In this document: piece after piece, positions 17,721 through 26,830 of the stretch
Layout: the number at the start of each line of letters is the position of its first letter
Position numbering within the stretch: position 1 is the stretch's first letter
Assembly: GCF_900112935.1 (NCBI RefSeq)
Contig: NZ_FONM01000012.1
Location: forward strand, 26,341 to 90,340
Length of the DNA stretch: 64,000 bases
Origin: Trichococcus pasteurii
Lineage (GTDB): Bacteria > Bacillota > Bacilli > Lactobacillales > Aerococcaceae
Direction of reading: 5' to 3'
Notes under the pieces: model-generated
Database searches by the model: none
The model's input: only the letters and a program-made list of their open reading frames with translations
Told to the model about the DNA's origin: nothing
Translations under genes and position numbers: made by a program

Positions 17721-19091
17721 ATGGACGGGAAGGAACTGTACGGCAGGGAGTTGACGAGGAGCGAGTGCCGCAGCGCAGACGATAGGCTGTTGGCTCTGGT
17801 TGAAAAACGACCCGGTTTGGTCAGCGCGAACGGGAAGCTGACATGTAACCGGTGCGGGAATCAGGACCGGAACAAAATGCAGGCAGCACCGTGCTCCTGC
17901 GGAACCGCTTGTTTTTATTGCTTAAGTTGTCTGAACATGGGAAAGATCAAAAGCTGCACGGTGCTCCACCATCTGCCGGAAACCAATGCCTTCGCATGGC
18001 CCCATGAGCCGGTTCTGCAATGGCAGGGCCAACTGTCCTCCGAACAGAAACGTGCGTCGGATGAAATCGTGGAGACGGTCCGTTCTGAAGAAACACGCCT
18101 GATCTGGGCCGTCGCCGGTGCGGGGAAGACCGAGATGATTTTTGAGGGTATTGCAGCCTGCCTGCGCAAAGGCGGGAGAGTCTGCCTGGCCTCCCCGCGT
18201 GTGGACGTTTGCCTGGAACTGGCCCCCCGGATCAAGCAAGCTTTTCCGGACATCCCGTTGGCCTTGCTGTACGGAGGTAATGAGGAGGGTTACAGCTACA
18301 CGCCGCTCGTCATCGCCACAACCCATCAACTGCTGCGCTTCCGGGAAGCGTTCGATCTTCTGGTCATAGACGAAATCGATTCCTTCCCGTTCCATAACGA
18401 TGCGAGCCTCCAGTTTGGGGCGCAAAAATCCAGAAAAAAAACAAGCGCGCTGATTTATTTGACGGCGACCCCGTCACGGGCCATGCAAAATGACATCAAG
18501 CGCGGCAGATTGGCAGCGACTGTGCTGCCTGCCCGTTATCACGGCTTTGCGCTGCCCGAACCAGAATGTCTGTGGGTCGGGAATTGGCGCAAGGCCATCA
18601 ACAGAAAGAAAAACGCTCGATTTCTTTCCTTGATCAGGAGGCAACTCCAACAGCAACGGCGCTTCTTGCTTTTTTTGCCGCATATCCAGCTGATGGAAGA
18701 GTTGGACGGATGGTTGAGGGAACTTTTTCCGGATAAGCAGTTCACCTGCGTTTCGGCGAGCGATCCTGACCGCGAGGAGAAAGTGAAAAGGATGCGGGCG
18801 GAGATGTATGATTTTTTGATGACAACGACCATACTGGAGCGCGGCGTAACTTTCAGGGATATCGATGTCATTGTGCTTGGCGCGGAAGATCGGGTCTTCA
18901 CGGAAGCCTCGCTTGTGCAGATTGCCGGCAGGGCAGGAAGGCACAAAGACTTTCCGACAGGGCGGGTCTGTTTTGCCCACGACGGCGAAACGAAAGCCAT
19001 CCAGGGGGCGGTCCGGCAAATCCACTCGATGAACCGGGCTGCGGGAAGAAGGGGGCTGTTGAATGGGTCAGTGTCTGTTTTGCCAAAATGA
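17721..19091 (+). CDS. comFA: Competence helicase ComFA
   Basis: An ATP-dependent DNA translocase/helicase thought to pull single-stranded DNA into the cell in natural transformation. About 456 residues. A zinc-binding Cys cluster lies at 42-70 (CNRC, CSC, CFYCLSC), then a DEAD-like ATPase core with Walker A AVAGAGKTEMI, motif II IDEIDSFPF and LTATPSRAMQ, and a C-terminal helicase domain ending in QIAGRAGRH. ATG at 17721 has GGAGG 5 bp upstream. It overlaps comFC by 29 bp, the usual comF operon arrangement. Confidence 0.94.
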   Translation: MDGKELYGRELTRSECRSADDRLLALVEKRPGLVSANGKLTCNRCGNQDRNKMQAAPCSCGTACFYCLSCLNMGKIKSCTVLHHLPETNAFAWPHEPVLQWQGQLSSEQKRASDEIVETVRSEETRLIWAVAGAGKTEMIFEGIAACLRKGGRVCLASPRVDVCLELAPRIKQAFPDIPLALLYGGNEEGYSYTPLVIATTHQLLRFREAFDLLVIDEIDSFPFHNDASLQFGAQKSRKKTSALIYLTATPSRAMQNDIKRGRLAATVLPARYHGFALPEPECLWVGNWRKAINRKKNARFLSLIRRQLQQQRRFLLFLPHIQLMEELDGWLRELFPDKQFTCVSASDPDREEKVKRMRAEMYDFLMTTTILERGVTFRDIDVIVLGAEDRVFTEASLVQIAGRAGRHKDFPTGRVCFAHDGETKAIQGAVRQIHSMNRAAGRRGLLNGSVSVLPK

Positions 19092-19755
19092 GATTCGCGA
19101 AGTATTGACCCTCCAGGAACTTTTTGGTTTCGGGAAAAAGAATCGCGGAACGGTCTGCCGGACCTGTGAGGAAAAGTTGCCGCGTTTAGCCGGCCGAACC
19201 TGCTGTCCGGGATGCATGCGGCCGCAATCATTATCCACGGGTTTGTGCGAGGACTGCCGGAGTTGGAGCAGTCGCTATCCGGAGCTGACGATCGCGCATC
19301 ATGCTTGCTATGCCTATACGGGCATCGTGAAGGACTGGCTGCAACGCTATAAGTTCCAAGGCGATTACCGTCTTGCTGGTGCCTTCACGAACGATCTGCG
19401 GGCATATCAAAGAGCGCATCCTCAAGCACTGTTCCTCCCGCTGCCGATATCAATCGCCAGCTACGAGGAAAGGGGCTTCAACCAGTGCGAGGAGATGCTG
19501 AAACAGGCAAGAATCCGCTACGTACAATTCTTGGAGAACCAGCATGCCGGCGAAAAACAATCGGAAAAAAACAGGGGGGAACGACTGCTGACAACGCAAC
19601 CATTTTCGTTGCGGGTTGAGCACAAAAAATATCTTCAGCAGGAAATTATTCTTTTTGATGACGTCTACACTACCGGAAGAACGCTCTACCACGCGAAATC
19701 CCTCCTGTACAAGCAAGGATTCAGATCGGTGCGCTCCGTTACAATCGCAAGATAA
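19063..19755 (+). CDS. comFC: ComFC phosphoribosyltransferase-like competence protein
   Basis: A 230-residue ComF-family protein. The N-terminus has zinc-ribbon Cys pairs (CLFC, CRTC, CCPGC, CEDC), and the C-terminal half is a type I phosphoribosyltransferase fold with the PRPP loop IILFDDVYTTGRT. It works with ComFA in DNA uptake; a catalytic reaction has not been established for the family. The start MGQCLFC lies inside the end of comFA, so translation is coupled. Confidence 0.93.
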   Translation: MGQCLFCQNEIREVLTLQELFGFGKKNRGTVCRTCEEKLPRLAGRTCCPGCMRPQSLSTGLCEDCRSWSSRYPELTIAHHACYAYTGIVKDWLQRYKFQGDYRLAGAFTNDLRAYQRAHPQALFLPLPISIASYEERGFNQCEEMLKQARIRYVQFLENQHAGEKQSEKNRGERLLTTQPFSLRVEHKKYLQQEIILFDDVYTTGRTLYHAKSLLYKQGFRSVRSVTIAR

Positions 19756-19768
19756 TCAATCATAAACA

Positions 19769-19797
19769 TTGAAATGTTAAGGCGCTTACATTATAAT
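19769..19797 (+). promoter_or_regulatory. hpf promoter with an embedded CRE-like site
   Basis: The -35 TTGAAA (19769-19774) and -10 TATAAT (19792-19797) are 17 bp apart. The spacer is almost entirely TGTTAAGGCGCTTACA (19775-19790), whose right half GCGCTTACA matches a catabolite-responsive element and whose left half is a near-inverted copy. CcpA bound there would block RNA polymerase, coupling ribosome hibernation to sugar depletion. Confidence 0.7.
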
Positions 19798-19881
19798 GAG
19801 GTTAAAGAAACCCCCTATGAGTGGTCCATAGGTGAGGGTTGTCTTTATCTGACGATGCGTCAGACGAAAGGAGAGAGTGCT

Positions 19882-20439
19882 ATGTTTAAGTATAATGTCC
19901 GAGGAGAAAATATTGAGGTTACAGAACCGATTCGCAGCTACGCCGAGAAAAAATTAGGCAGACTGGAAAAATACTTTGGCAACGTGCCTGAAACAACTGC
20001 GCATGTCAACTTGAAAGTATATCCATTCCCAGCCGAAAAATCTGCTAAGGTGGAAGTTACGGTTCCGCTACCTTTCCTGGTTTTAAGAGCCGAAGAGACT
20101 TCCAACGATCTATACGGAAGCATCGATTTGGTTGTGGACAAACTTGAACGCCAAGTCCGTAAGTACAAGACGAAGATTCACCGCAAATCCAGAGAGAGAG
20201 GATTTGATATCGGTAACGAGCCGAATCTGATCGAAGAGAAAATGGAAGACGATGAGAATCCGCTTGAAATCGTCCGCACTAAACGTCTTTCCCTCAAACC
20301 GATGGACAGTGAAGAAGCTGTATTGCAGATGAATATGCTTGGACACAACTTCTTTATCTTCGAAGATGCTGAAACGAACGGCACAAGTATCGTGTACCGC
20401 CGAAAAGACGGCAAATTCGGTCTGATCGAAACTGACTAA
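19882..20439 (+). CDS. hpf: Long-form ribosome hibernation promoting factor
   Basis: Binds the 30S subunit and dimerises ribosomes into inactive 100S particles in starvation. The 185-residue long form has an N-terminal S30AE/RaiA domain at about 1-100 (NIEVTEPIRSYAEKKLGRLEKY) and a C-terminal dimerisation domain at about 125-185 (MDSEEAVLQMNMLGHNFFIFED, split around residue 150; GLIETD at the end). ATG at 19882 has AAAGGAGAG upstream. The roughly 80-nt leader can form a hairpin (CCTATG/CATAGG). It precedes secA-prfB, a conserved order. Confidence 0.95.
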   Translation: MFKYNVRGENIEVTEPIRSYAEKKLGRLEKYFGNVPETTAHVNLKVYPFPAEKSAKVEVTVPLPFLVLRAEETSNDLYGSIDLVVDKLERQVRKYKTKIHRKSRERGFDIGNEPNLIEEKMEDDENPLEIVRTKRLSLKPMDSEEAVLQMNMLGHNFFIFEDAETNGTSIVYRRKDGKFGLIETD

Positions 20440-20452
20440 ATCCGAAAATAAC

Positions 20453-20488
20453 GTCCCCCGCCAATGAACGGCGGGGGGCTTTTTTTTA
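20453..20488 (+). terminator. Terminator after hpf
   Basis: GTCCCCCGCC pairs with GGCGGGGGGC around AATGAAC and is followed by eight T residues. Confidence 0.93.
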
Positions 20489-20494
20489 CTTAAG

Positions 20495-20710
20495 AAAGTA
20501 TATAAATTGTCGGAATCAAAAGTGCATCACCGTTGGTGTTGTTTAGGATTGTAAAATGTTCCATGCATCCCAAATCATTGGCTAGCTTCACGGGTTAGCC
20601 CTTCGGAATTTAGATAAACCGCACCTATTGCGCTCTACGATGCTCAGGCGGCACGGTTTCCTAAAATTCTTTCAGGGCTGAACGAACCCGTTCCGCTTTT
20701 CCTATTAGTC
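20495..20710 (+). ncRNA. Candidate structured RNA element, short copy (A)
   Basis: This 216-nt intergenic sequence between hpf and secA is homologous to 42933-43343. Shared blocks include CGGAATCAAAAGT, CCATGCATCCCAA, TTCACGGGTTAGCCCTTCGG and TTGCGCTCTACGATGCTCA. Pairings seen: closing helix AAAAGTG (20518-20524) with CGCTTTT (20694-20700); CACC/GGTG; CCAA/TTGG; GGCTAG/TTAGCC; AAACCG/CGGTTT; GAACG-AACC-CGTTC (20680-20693). The third pair of the last hairpin is A-U here and G-C in the other copy. U-G and G-U wobbles favour the plus strand as the RNA. It has no coding capacity. Alternative: a remnant of a non-autonomous mobile element. Confidence 0.55.
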
Positions 20711-20742
20711 AACCGGTGCAAGGTTTTGTTGATGGTGAGTAG

Positions 20743-20771
20743 TTCACATTAATTAAAAGTAATGATAGAAT
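20743..20771 (+). promoter_or_regulatory. secA promoter
   Basis: The -35 TTCACA and -10 TAGAAT each differ from consensus at one base and are separated by 17 bp. It lies just downstream of the structured element and 112 bp before the secA start. Confidence 0.6.
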
Positions 20772-20882
20772 AGTAGAGATATAAGAATTATTTTTGCAGC
20801 AGCAACGAACGACATATACACGAATACATACCCAGTGAAAATGAGTGCTGGAATGAAATCAGACAGCAAGAGGAGATATAGA

Positions 20883-23432
20883 ATGGCCAACTTTTTAAAG
20901 AAACTCATCGAGAATGATAAGAAAGAGCTACGTTCCTTGGAAGCAGTAGCGGATAAGGTCATCTCCTACGCGGATCGAATGGCCGCTTTGGATGATGAAG
21001 AATTGCGCGAACTGACCGCATCCTATAAAGAACGCTATCAAAAAGGGGAGTCTTTGGACGACCTGCTTCCGGAAGCATTTGCCGTAGTCCGCGAAGGCGC
21101 AAAACGCGTCTTGGGGCTGTATCCTTATAAAGTGCAGATTATGGGGGGGATCACCCTGCATAAAGGCAATATCGCCGAAATGAAGACCGGTGAAGGTAAA
21201 ACCTTGACCGCGACGATGCCGGTTTACCTGAACGCCTTATCGGGCGAAGGTGTCCACGTTGTCACAGTCAACGAGTATCTGGCAAGCCGCGATGCTGTTG
21301 AGATGGGTGAACTCTACCGTTTCCTGGGGTTGACTGTTGGCTTGAACACAAACGGCAAGTCTTCGGAAGAAAAAAGAGAAGCCTATAACTGCGACATCAC
21401 CTACAGCACCAACAATGAATTGGGCTTTGATTATTTGCGGGACAATATGGTCGTCTACAAAAATCAAATGGTGCAACGTCCGTTGAACTTTGCGGTCGTC
21501 GATGAGGTCGACTCGATCTTGATCGATGAAGCCCGCACACCATTGATCATTTCCGGACAAGCAGAAAAATCGACGGCACTCTATAACCGAGCCGATTTCT
21601 TTATCAAAGGATTGAAAGAGAATGAAGACTACACGATCGATTTGACGTCCAAATCAATCGCATTGACGGATGAAGGCATCGAGAAAGCCGAAAAAACATT
21701 CCATTTGCCGAACTTGTACGATGTGGATAATACCCGCTTGGTGCACCATTTGGATCAAGCCTTGCGCGCGAATTACATCATGCTTGTGGACATCGATTAC
21801 GTAGTGGAAGACGGGAAGGTAAAAATCGTCGATCAATTCACAGGACGAATCATGGAAGGCCGCCGTTACTCGGACGGGCTTCACCAAGCCATCGAAGCGA
21901 AAGAGAACGTGGAAATCGAAAATGAATCGAAAACGATGGCCACCATCACTTTCCAGAACTATTTCCGTATGTACAAAAAACTGTCCGGTATGACCGGTAC
22001 AGCGAAAACGGAAGAAGAAGAGTTCCGGGAAATCTATAACATGAACGTCATTTCGATTCCTACAAACAGACCAATCGTCCGTCATGACTATCCGGATTTG
22101 TTGTATCCATCCTTGAAGAGCAAATTCAGGGCTGTCGTCGGCGACATCAAAGAGCGTCACGCGAAAGGTCAGCCGATCCTTGTCGGTACCGTAGCCGTGG
22201 AAACCTCTGAACTGCTTTCGCAGATGCTGCGTCAAGAAAACATTCCGCACCAAGTCTTGAATGCCAAAAACCATTTCCGGGAAGCGGAAATCATCATCGG
22301 GGCCGGTCAACCCGGAGCCGTCACGATCGCCACCAATATGGCTGGTCGTGGTACCGACATCAAGCTGGGTAAAGGCGTCAAGGAATTAGGCGGTCTTTGC
22401 GTCATCGGTACCGAACGCCATGAATCACGCCGGATCGACAACCAATTGCGTGGACGTTCCGGACGTCAAGGGGATCCCGGCGAAACGCAATTTTACCTTT
22501 CACTTGAAGACGACTTGATGAGACGTTTCGGATCGGAACGCATCCAGCAAGTCTGGAGCAAATTGAATTTGGATGATGAAGCAGAAGATGTGGTCATCCA
22601 AAGCAAAATGCTTTCCAAACAAGTGGAATCCGCCCAAAAACGAGTGGAAGGCAACAACTACGATACCCGTAAAAACGTGCTGGAATATGATGAAGTCATG
22701 CGCGAACAGCGTGAAATCATTTATGGACAGCGTCTGGAAGTCATCAATGAAACCGAATCGCTGAAGTATGTCGCAACAGCCATGATCAAACGTGCGATTG
22801 CGCGTGTGGTCGAAACGCATACCATCGGTGAAAAGGCGACTTGGAATCTGCAAGGCATCCGCGACTTTGCCGGAGCAGCCCTTGTGCATCCCGACAGCAT
22901 CAGCTTGGCCGATCTGGAAGGCAAAACTGCGCATGAAATCGAGGAATACTTGGTGGAACGCGCAATGGAAGTCTACAAGACAAAAGAGAAACAATTGAGT
23001 CCGGAACAAATCTTGGAGTTTGAAAAAGTTGTCATTCTGCGGGTCGTGGACAGCAAATGGACCGATCACATCGACAATATGGATGAGCTTCGCCAAGGAA
23101 TCGGTTTGCGTTCTTACGCACAGAACAATCCGTTGACCGAATACCAAACCGAGGGCTATGATCGTTTCCAGGAAATGATCGCCACCATCGATTATGACGT
23201 TACCCGTATCGTGATGAAATCAGAAATCCGTCAAAACCTGCAACGACAATCAGTGGGACAAGGTTCGAACATCATGCCGACGCGTGAGACAGTCGCTTCC
23301 CAAACGGAGCAACAGGAACAAGCGCGCAGAGCGCAGATTGCCGCAATGAGGATGCAAAAACTGATGGAAATACAAAAAGCCAAACTAGCGGCTGAAGCAG
23401 CCGAAAAACAAGAATCGCCTACCGAAGAATAA
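20883..23432 (+). CDS. secA: Preprotein translocase ATPase SecA
   Basis: The motor that drives unfolded preproteins through SecYEG. 849 residues. Walker [12 protein letters not shown] lies at about 100-110, motif [14 protein letters not shown] at about 208, then the preprotein cross-linking domain, NBD2 ([31 protein letters not shown]) and helical scaffold/wing. The C-terminus is a charged Gln/Ala/Lys-rich tail ending ESPTEE and lacks the CxCx8CH zinc motif found in many SecA proteins. ATG at 20883 follows AAGAGGAG. prfB is next, as in many Firmicutes. Confidence 0.97.
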   Translation: MANFLKKLIENDKKELRSLEAVADKVISYADRMAALDDEELRELTASYKERYQKGESLDDLLPEAFAVVREGAKRVLGLYPYKVQIMGGITLHKGNIAEMKTGEGKTLTATMPVYLNALSGEGVHVVTVNEYLASRDAVEMGELYRFLGLTVGLNTNGKSSEEKREAYNCDITYSTNNELGFDYLRDNMVVYKNQMVQRPLNFAVVDEVDSILIDEARTPLIISGQAEKSTALYNRADFFIKGLKENEDYTIDLTSKSIALTDEGIEKAEKTFHLPNLYDVDNTRLVHHLDQALRANYIMLVDIDYVVEDGKVKIVDQFTGRIMEGRRYSDGLHQAIEAKENVEIENESKTMATITFQNYFRMYKKLSGMTGTAKTEEEEFREIYNMNVISIPTNRPIVRHDYPDLLYPSLKSKFRAVVGDIKERHAKGQPILVGTVAVETSELLSQMLRQENIPHQVLNAKNHFREAEIIIGAGQPGAVTIATNMAGRGTDIKLGKGVKELGGLCVIGTERHESRRIDNQLRGRSGRQGDPGETQFYLSLEDDLMRRFGSERIQQVWSKLNLDDEAEDVVIQSKMLSKQVESAQKRVEGNNYDTRKNVLEYDEVMREQREIIYGQRLEVINETESLKYVATAMIKRAIARVVETHTIGEKATWNLQGIRDFAGAALVHPDSISLADLEGKTAHEIEEYLVERAMEVYKTKEKQLSPEQILEFEKVVILRVVDSKWTDHIDNMDELRQGIGLRSYAQNNPLTEYQTEGYDRFQEMIATIDYDVTRIVMKSEIRQNLQRQSVGQGSNIMPTRETVASQTEQQEQARRAQIAAMRMQKLMEIQKAKLAAEAAEKQESPTEE

Positions 23433-23511
23433 CCGGTAACGTATCAGCGAAGCGCATTTCAATCACCAAAATCAAGTCAAACACACACTAATCGGATACA
23501 GCGCCAATCGG

Positions 23512-23560
23512 GGAGGGTCGGGATAAAAAACAGTAGCTTGTTTTTATCCCGACCCATCCT
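23512..23560 (+). terminator. Hairpin between secA and prfB
   Basis: GGGTCGGGATAAAAA pairs with TTTTTATCCCGACCC around CAGTAGCTTG; flanking GGAG/CTTC add little. The T-rich tail is interrupted (CATCCTTCTTTTG), so it may terminate only partially and let some secA transcripts continue into prfB. Confidence 0.6.
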
Positions 23561-23588
23561 TCTTTTGTCGAATCTAGGAGGAAATCAA

Positions 23589-24705
23589 ATGGAATTAAGC
23601 GAAATCAAAGCAATACTGGAAAGTTCAGAAACAAAAATCTCAAGCTTCAGGAGGTCTCTTTGACTTAGATGGCCTAGAAACGGATATCGCGGAATTCGAC
23701 GATCGCATGTTGGATCCGGAATTCTGGAACAACGCCGAAGCGGCGCAGGAAGTCATCAACCAATCGAACCAATTGAAAGCAGTCTACAATACGTTCAAGA
23801 GTTTGGAAGCGCAATATGAAGACCTTGAAGTCTTGTATGAAATGGTAAAAGAGGATGAAGATCCGGAATACCTCGAAGAATTGAACGAAAAAACGACAGA
23901 ATTTACCGAAGCGCTGGAAAAATATGAATTGACGATGCTGTTGAACGGACCGCACGACAAATCGAACGCTATCTTGGAAATCCATCCAGGTGCTGGCGGA
24001 ACGGAATCCCAGGACTGGGGAAGCATGCTTTTCCGCATGTACACGCGTTGGGCCGACAAAAAAGGCTTTGACGTAGAGACGTTGGATTATCAAAGCGGGG
24101 ATGAGGCCGGAATCAAAAGCGTAACGATCCTGATCAAAGGGATGAACGCCTATGGCTACCTGCGTTCGGAAAGGGGCGTGCACCGTTTGGTCCGTATCTC
24201 GCCGTTCGACTCTGCCGGAAGAAGGCACACCTCTTTTTGTTCGATCGACGTGATGCCGGAGATAGCTGCTGACGATGCGGAGATAGAAGTGAATCCGGAC
24301 GACATCCGTGTGGACACCTACCGCGCCAGCGGAGCCGGCGGACAGCACATCAACAAAACATCATCAGCCATCCGGATTACGCATATCCCGACCGGCATCG
24401 TTGTGGCAAGTCAGGCGCAACGTTCCCAATTCCAGAACAGGGATACCGCTATGGGGATGCTGAAGGCAAAACTGTATCAACTGCAGGAGGAAGAGCGCGA
24501 AAAAGAATTGGCAGCCATCCGCGGAGAGCAAAAAGAAATCGGTTGGGGTTCACAGATCCGTTCTTACGTGTTCCATCCTTATTCGATGGTCAAGGATCAC
24601 AGAAGCAGCTATGAAACGGGTAACGTACAGGCTGTCATGGACGGGGATCTCGATGCCTTCATCGATGCCTATCTGAAAATGACGATGGATCAGGAAGAAC
24701 TGTAA
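23589..24705 (+). CDS. prfB: Peptide chain release factor 2, with programmed +1 frameshift
   Basis: Recognises UGA/UAA and releases the peptide. The frame starts at ATG 23589 (RBS AGGAGG) and meets TGA at 23661-23663 after 24 codons. The site AGGAGGTCTCTTTGAC holds the internal Shine-Dalgarno sequence and CTT-TGA-C slippery stop of autoregulated prfB: T23661 is skipped and translation resumes at GAC 23662. The mature protein is 371 residues, with stop-codon tripeptide Ser204-Pro-Phe206 and GGQ at 250-252, matching E. coli RF2 numbering. Low RF2 increases frameshifting and hence RF2 synthesis. Confidence 0.97.
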
Positions 24706-24826
24706 AATCCGCAACCAGAATAAATATGCCCAGGCTGGAGCAGCAATACTGAGGATTCAACTGAAATTCTGAGAAACTATTGACACATACTTGTAAAGAA
24801 ACTAAAACAGACATATTTGCGCAACG

Positions 24827-24835
24827 TGCTATAAT
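24827..24835 (+). promoter_or_regulatory. Extended -10 promoter of ftsEX
   Basis: TGCTATAAT is a consensus extended -10, 73 bp upstream of the ftsE ATG. A TTGACA at 24780 is too far away (44 bp) to be its -35. Confidence 0.5.
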
Positions 24836-24907
24836 AGGGAAGCATTCTTGCAGCCTCTGAAGGTTTCAGAGCGAAAGCAGGGAAAAAAAGAAAAGACAGG
24901 TGATAAA

Positions 24908-25594
24908 ATGATTGAAATGCTGAATGTCTCTAAGAAGTACAACAACGGCATTACGGCGGTCAATAATCTGAGCGTGAAGATCGATCAAGGCGAATTTGTG
25001 TATATTGTAGGCCCCAGCGGAGCCGGCAAATCAACCTTCATCAAAATGATGTATCGCGAAGTAAAACCAACCTCAGGAACTGTTCAAGTAGGCAAATATA
25101 ATTTAACGACCATGAAGGAAAAAGAAGTTCCGTTGTTGCGTCGTTTTGTGGGTGTGGTCTTCCAGGATTTCAAACTATTACCTAAACTGACCGTATACGA
25201 AAACATCGCCTACGCGATGGAAGTAGTCGAAAAAAGTCCGAAAGTCATCCAGAAGCGTGTCTTGGAAGTGCTTGATTTGGTTGGACTGAAGCACAAAGTC
25301 CGGATGTTCCCGAATGAACTTTCAGGCGGGGAACAGCAACGGATTGCGATTGCGCGTGCGATTGCGAATATGCCAGGCGTCCTGATTGCGGATGAGCCGA
25401 CAGGTAACTTGGATCCGGATACGTCGATGGAAATCATGCGCATTCTGGAAGAAATCAACAACCAGGGGACAACGATCCTGATGGCAACCCATAACAGCCA
25501 AATCGTTAATGACATCAAACACCGTGTATTAGCAATAGAGAATGGCCGTATTGTCCGAGATCAACAAGAAGGAGAATATGGATATGAAATTTAG
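24908..25594 (+). CDS. ftsE: Cell division ATP-binding protein FtsE
   Basis: ABC ATPase that with FtsX transmits a signal across the membrane to activate peptidoglycan hydrolases during division or elongation. 228 residues: Walker A GPSGAGKSTFIKM, signature LSGGEQQRIAIARA, Walker B VLIADEPTGNLD, H-loop ATHN. ATG at 24908 is chosen from AGGTGAT upstream and MIEMLNVSKKY, the usual FtsE N-terminus. Its end overlaps ftsX by 11 bp. Confidence 0.96.
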   Translation: MIEMLNVSKKYNNGITAVNNLSVKIDQGEFVYIVGPSGAGKSTFIKMMYREVKPTSGTVQVGKYNLTTMKEKEVPLLRRFVGVVFQDFKLLPKLTVYENIAYAMEVVEKSPKVIQKRVLEVLDLVGLKHKVRMFPNELSGGEQQRIAIARAIANMPGVLIADEPTGNLDPDTSMEIMRILEEINNQGTTILMATHNSQIVNDIKHRVLAIENGRIVRDQQEGEYGYEI

Positions 25595-26471
25595 AACATT
25601 TGCCAGACACATAAGAGATGCATTCAAAAGCCTGTTCCGGAATGGCTGGATGTCGATAGCCTCGATCAGTGCAGTGGCGCTGACTTTGCTGCTTGTGGGA
25701 TCCTTTACCGGTATTCTTTTGAACGTGAATAAATTGGCTTCCGATGTCGAAAATGATGTGAGTGTAAAAGTTTACATCGATCTGGCGGCTGATCCGGCCG
25801 CGCAGGAAACGTTGAAGACCCAACTGGAGAACATCGCCAATGTGGAATCCATCACCTTCTCAAGCAAGGACGAGGAATTGGATAAGATCATCGGCAGCTA
25901 CGGTGAGGAATTCGACCTTTTCGGTGGGGATGCCAATCCGTTGTATGATGCTTATGTCCTGAACACAACGGCACCGGAGCAGACGAAAGCGGTAGCTGAA
26001 GCAGCATCCGCCATGCAGTATGTCACGCAGGTCGAATACGGCGGTGCCACAGCGGATAAGTTGTTCGAGACGATTGCGACAATCCGTACGATCGGGCTCG
26101 TCATCATCATTGGTTTGCTGTTGGTTGCTGTATTCCTGATTTCCAATACGATCCGGATCACCATCTTCTCCCGCAGCACGGAGATCGAAATCATGCGTTT
26201 GGTGGGCGCAAAAAACAGCTTCATCAGATGGCCATTCCTGATTGAAGGAGCCATTATCGGATTGATAGGGGCATTGATTCCCATGACTTTCCTCGTGTTC
26301 CTTTACCGCTTCATCTTTGATGTGAGCGGGGACTACTTGGCCGGCACAAACTTCGGCCTCTTGACTCCGAATCCATTCCTAATCTACATCAGTCTTTTGA
26401 TGGTGGGCATCGGCATCTTTATCGGGGCCTTCGGGTCAGTATTCTCGATGCGTCGCTTCCTGAAAGTTTAA
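25584..26471 (+). CDS. ftsX: Cell division permease-like protein FtsX
   Basis: Membrane partner of FtsE. 295 residues: short cytoplasmic N-terminus (MKFRTFARHIRDAFKSLFRN), one membrane helix, an extracellular loop of about 130 residues that in the family contacts hydrolase regulators, then three helices with FtsX-type STEIEIMRLVGAKNSFIRWP. ATG at 25584 lies 9 bp after AAGGAG; the ATG 6 bp earlier is too close to it. A terminator follows at once. Confidence 0.95.
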   Translation: MKFRTFARHIRDAFKSLFRNGWMSIASISAVALTLLLVGSFTGILLNVNKLASDVENDVSVKVYIDLAADPAAQETLKTQLENIANVESITFSSKDEELDKIIGSYGEEFDLFGGDANPLYDAYVLNTTAPEQTKAVAEAASAMQYVTQVEYGGATADKLFETIATIRTIGLVIIIGLLLVAVFLISNTIRITIFSRSTEIEIMRLVGAKNSFIRWPFLIEGAIIGLIGALIPMTFLVFLYRFIFDVSGDYLAGTNFGLLTPNPFLIYISLLMVGIGIFIGAFGSVFSMRRFLKV

Positions 26472-26490
26472 TGAAATAGAGCGTATTCTC

Positions 26491-26534
26491 AAAAGGTTCC
26501 AGTCATACAAAACGTATGGGTGGAACCTTTTTTG
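26491..26534 (+). terminator. Terminator after ftsX
   Basis: AAAAGGTTCCA pairs with TGGAACCTTTT, with inner CATAC/GTATG, ending in a six-T run. The rest of the 359-bp gap to phoP (26535-26830) holds only the phoP promoter and no credible gene. Confidence 0.92.
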
Positions 26535-26690
26535 TCGCCTGAAATCACTGTTCTTGTCCTGAAAAACGACAAAGCCCAATTATTATTTTCGCTCTTGGAT
26601 ATTCCTCCCGAACCTTACGAAATCTCCTGTACAGCGCACTTTTTGGAGTCTTATGATTTGAAAGGAAAGAATCAGCCAGTGAAATCCGAA

Positions 26691-26719
26691 TTGCCGTTTT
26701 CTGACATTTTTAGTATGCT
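26691..26719 (+). promoter_or_regulatory. Probable phoPR promoter
   Basis: TTGCCG (26691-26696) and TATGCT (26714-26719) have a 17-bp spacer, 111 bp before the phoP start. There is no TTTACA repeat array here, unlike in front of both pst operons. Confidence 0.45.
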
Positions 26720-26830
26720 AAAAAGGAAAGCGGGCCGATCAGAAAGCTGAGGCTCTCAAAATACGGATATTCGTAAATTACATGGGATGGAACGACTCAT
26801 CCCGGACCCCAATCGGTCAGAGGAGGAAAC

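Noticed and set aside
26520..26750. 76-codon plus-strand frame between ftsX and phoP
   Set aside because: Its only start (GTG) is inside the ftsX terminator stem with no RBS, and the phoP promoter overlaps its end. Composition is not absurd, so a relic cannot be fully excluded.
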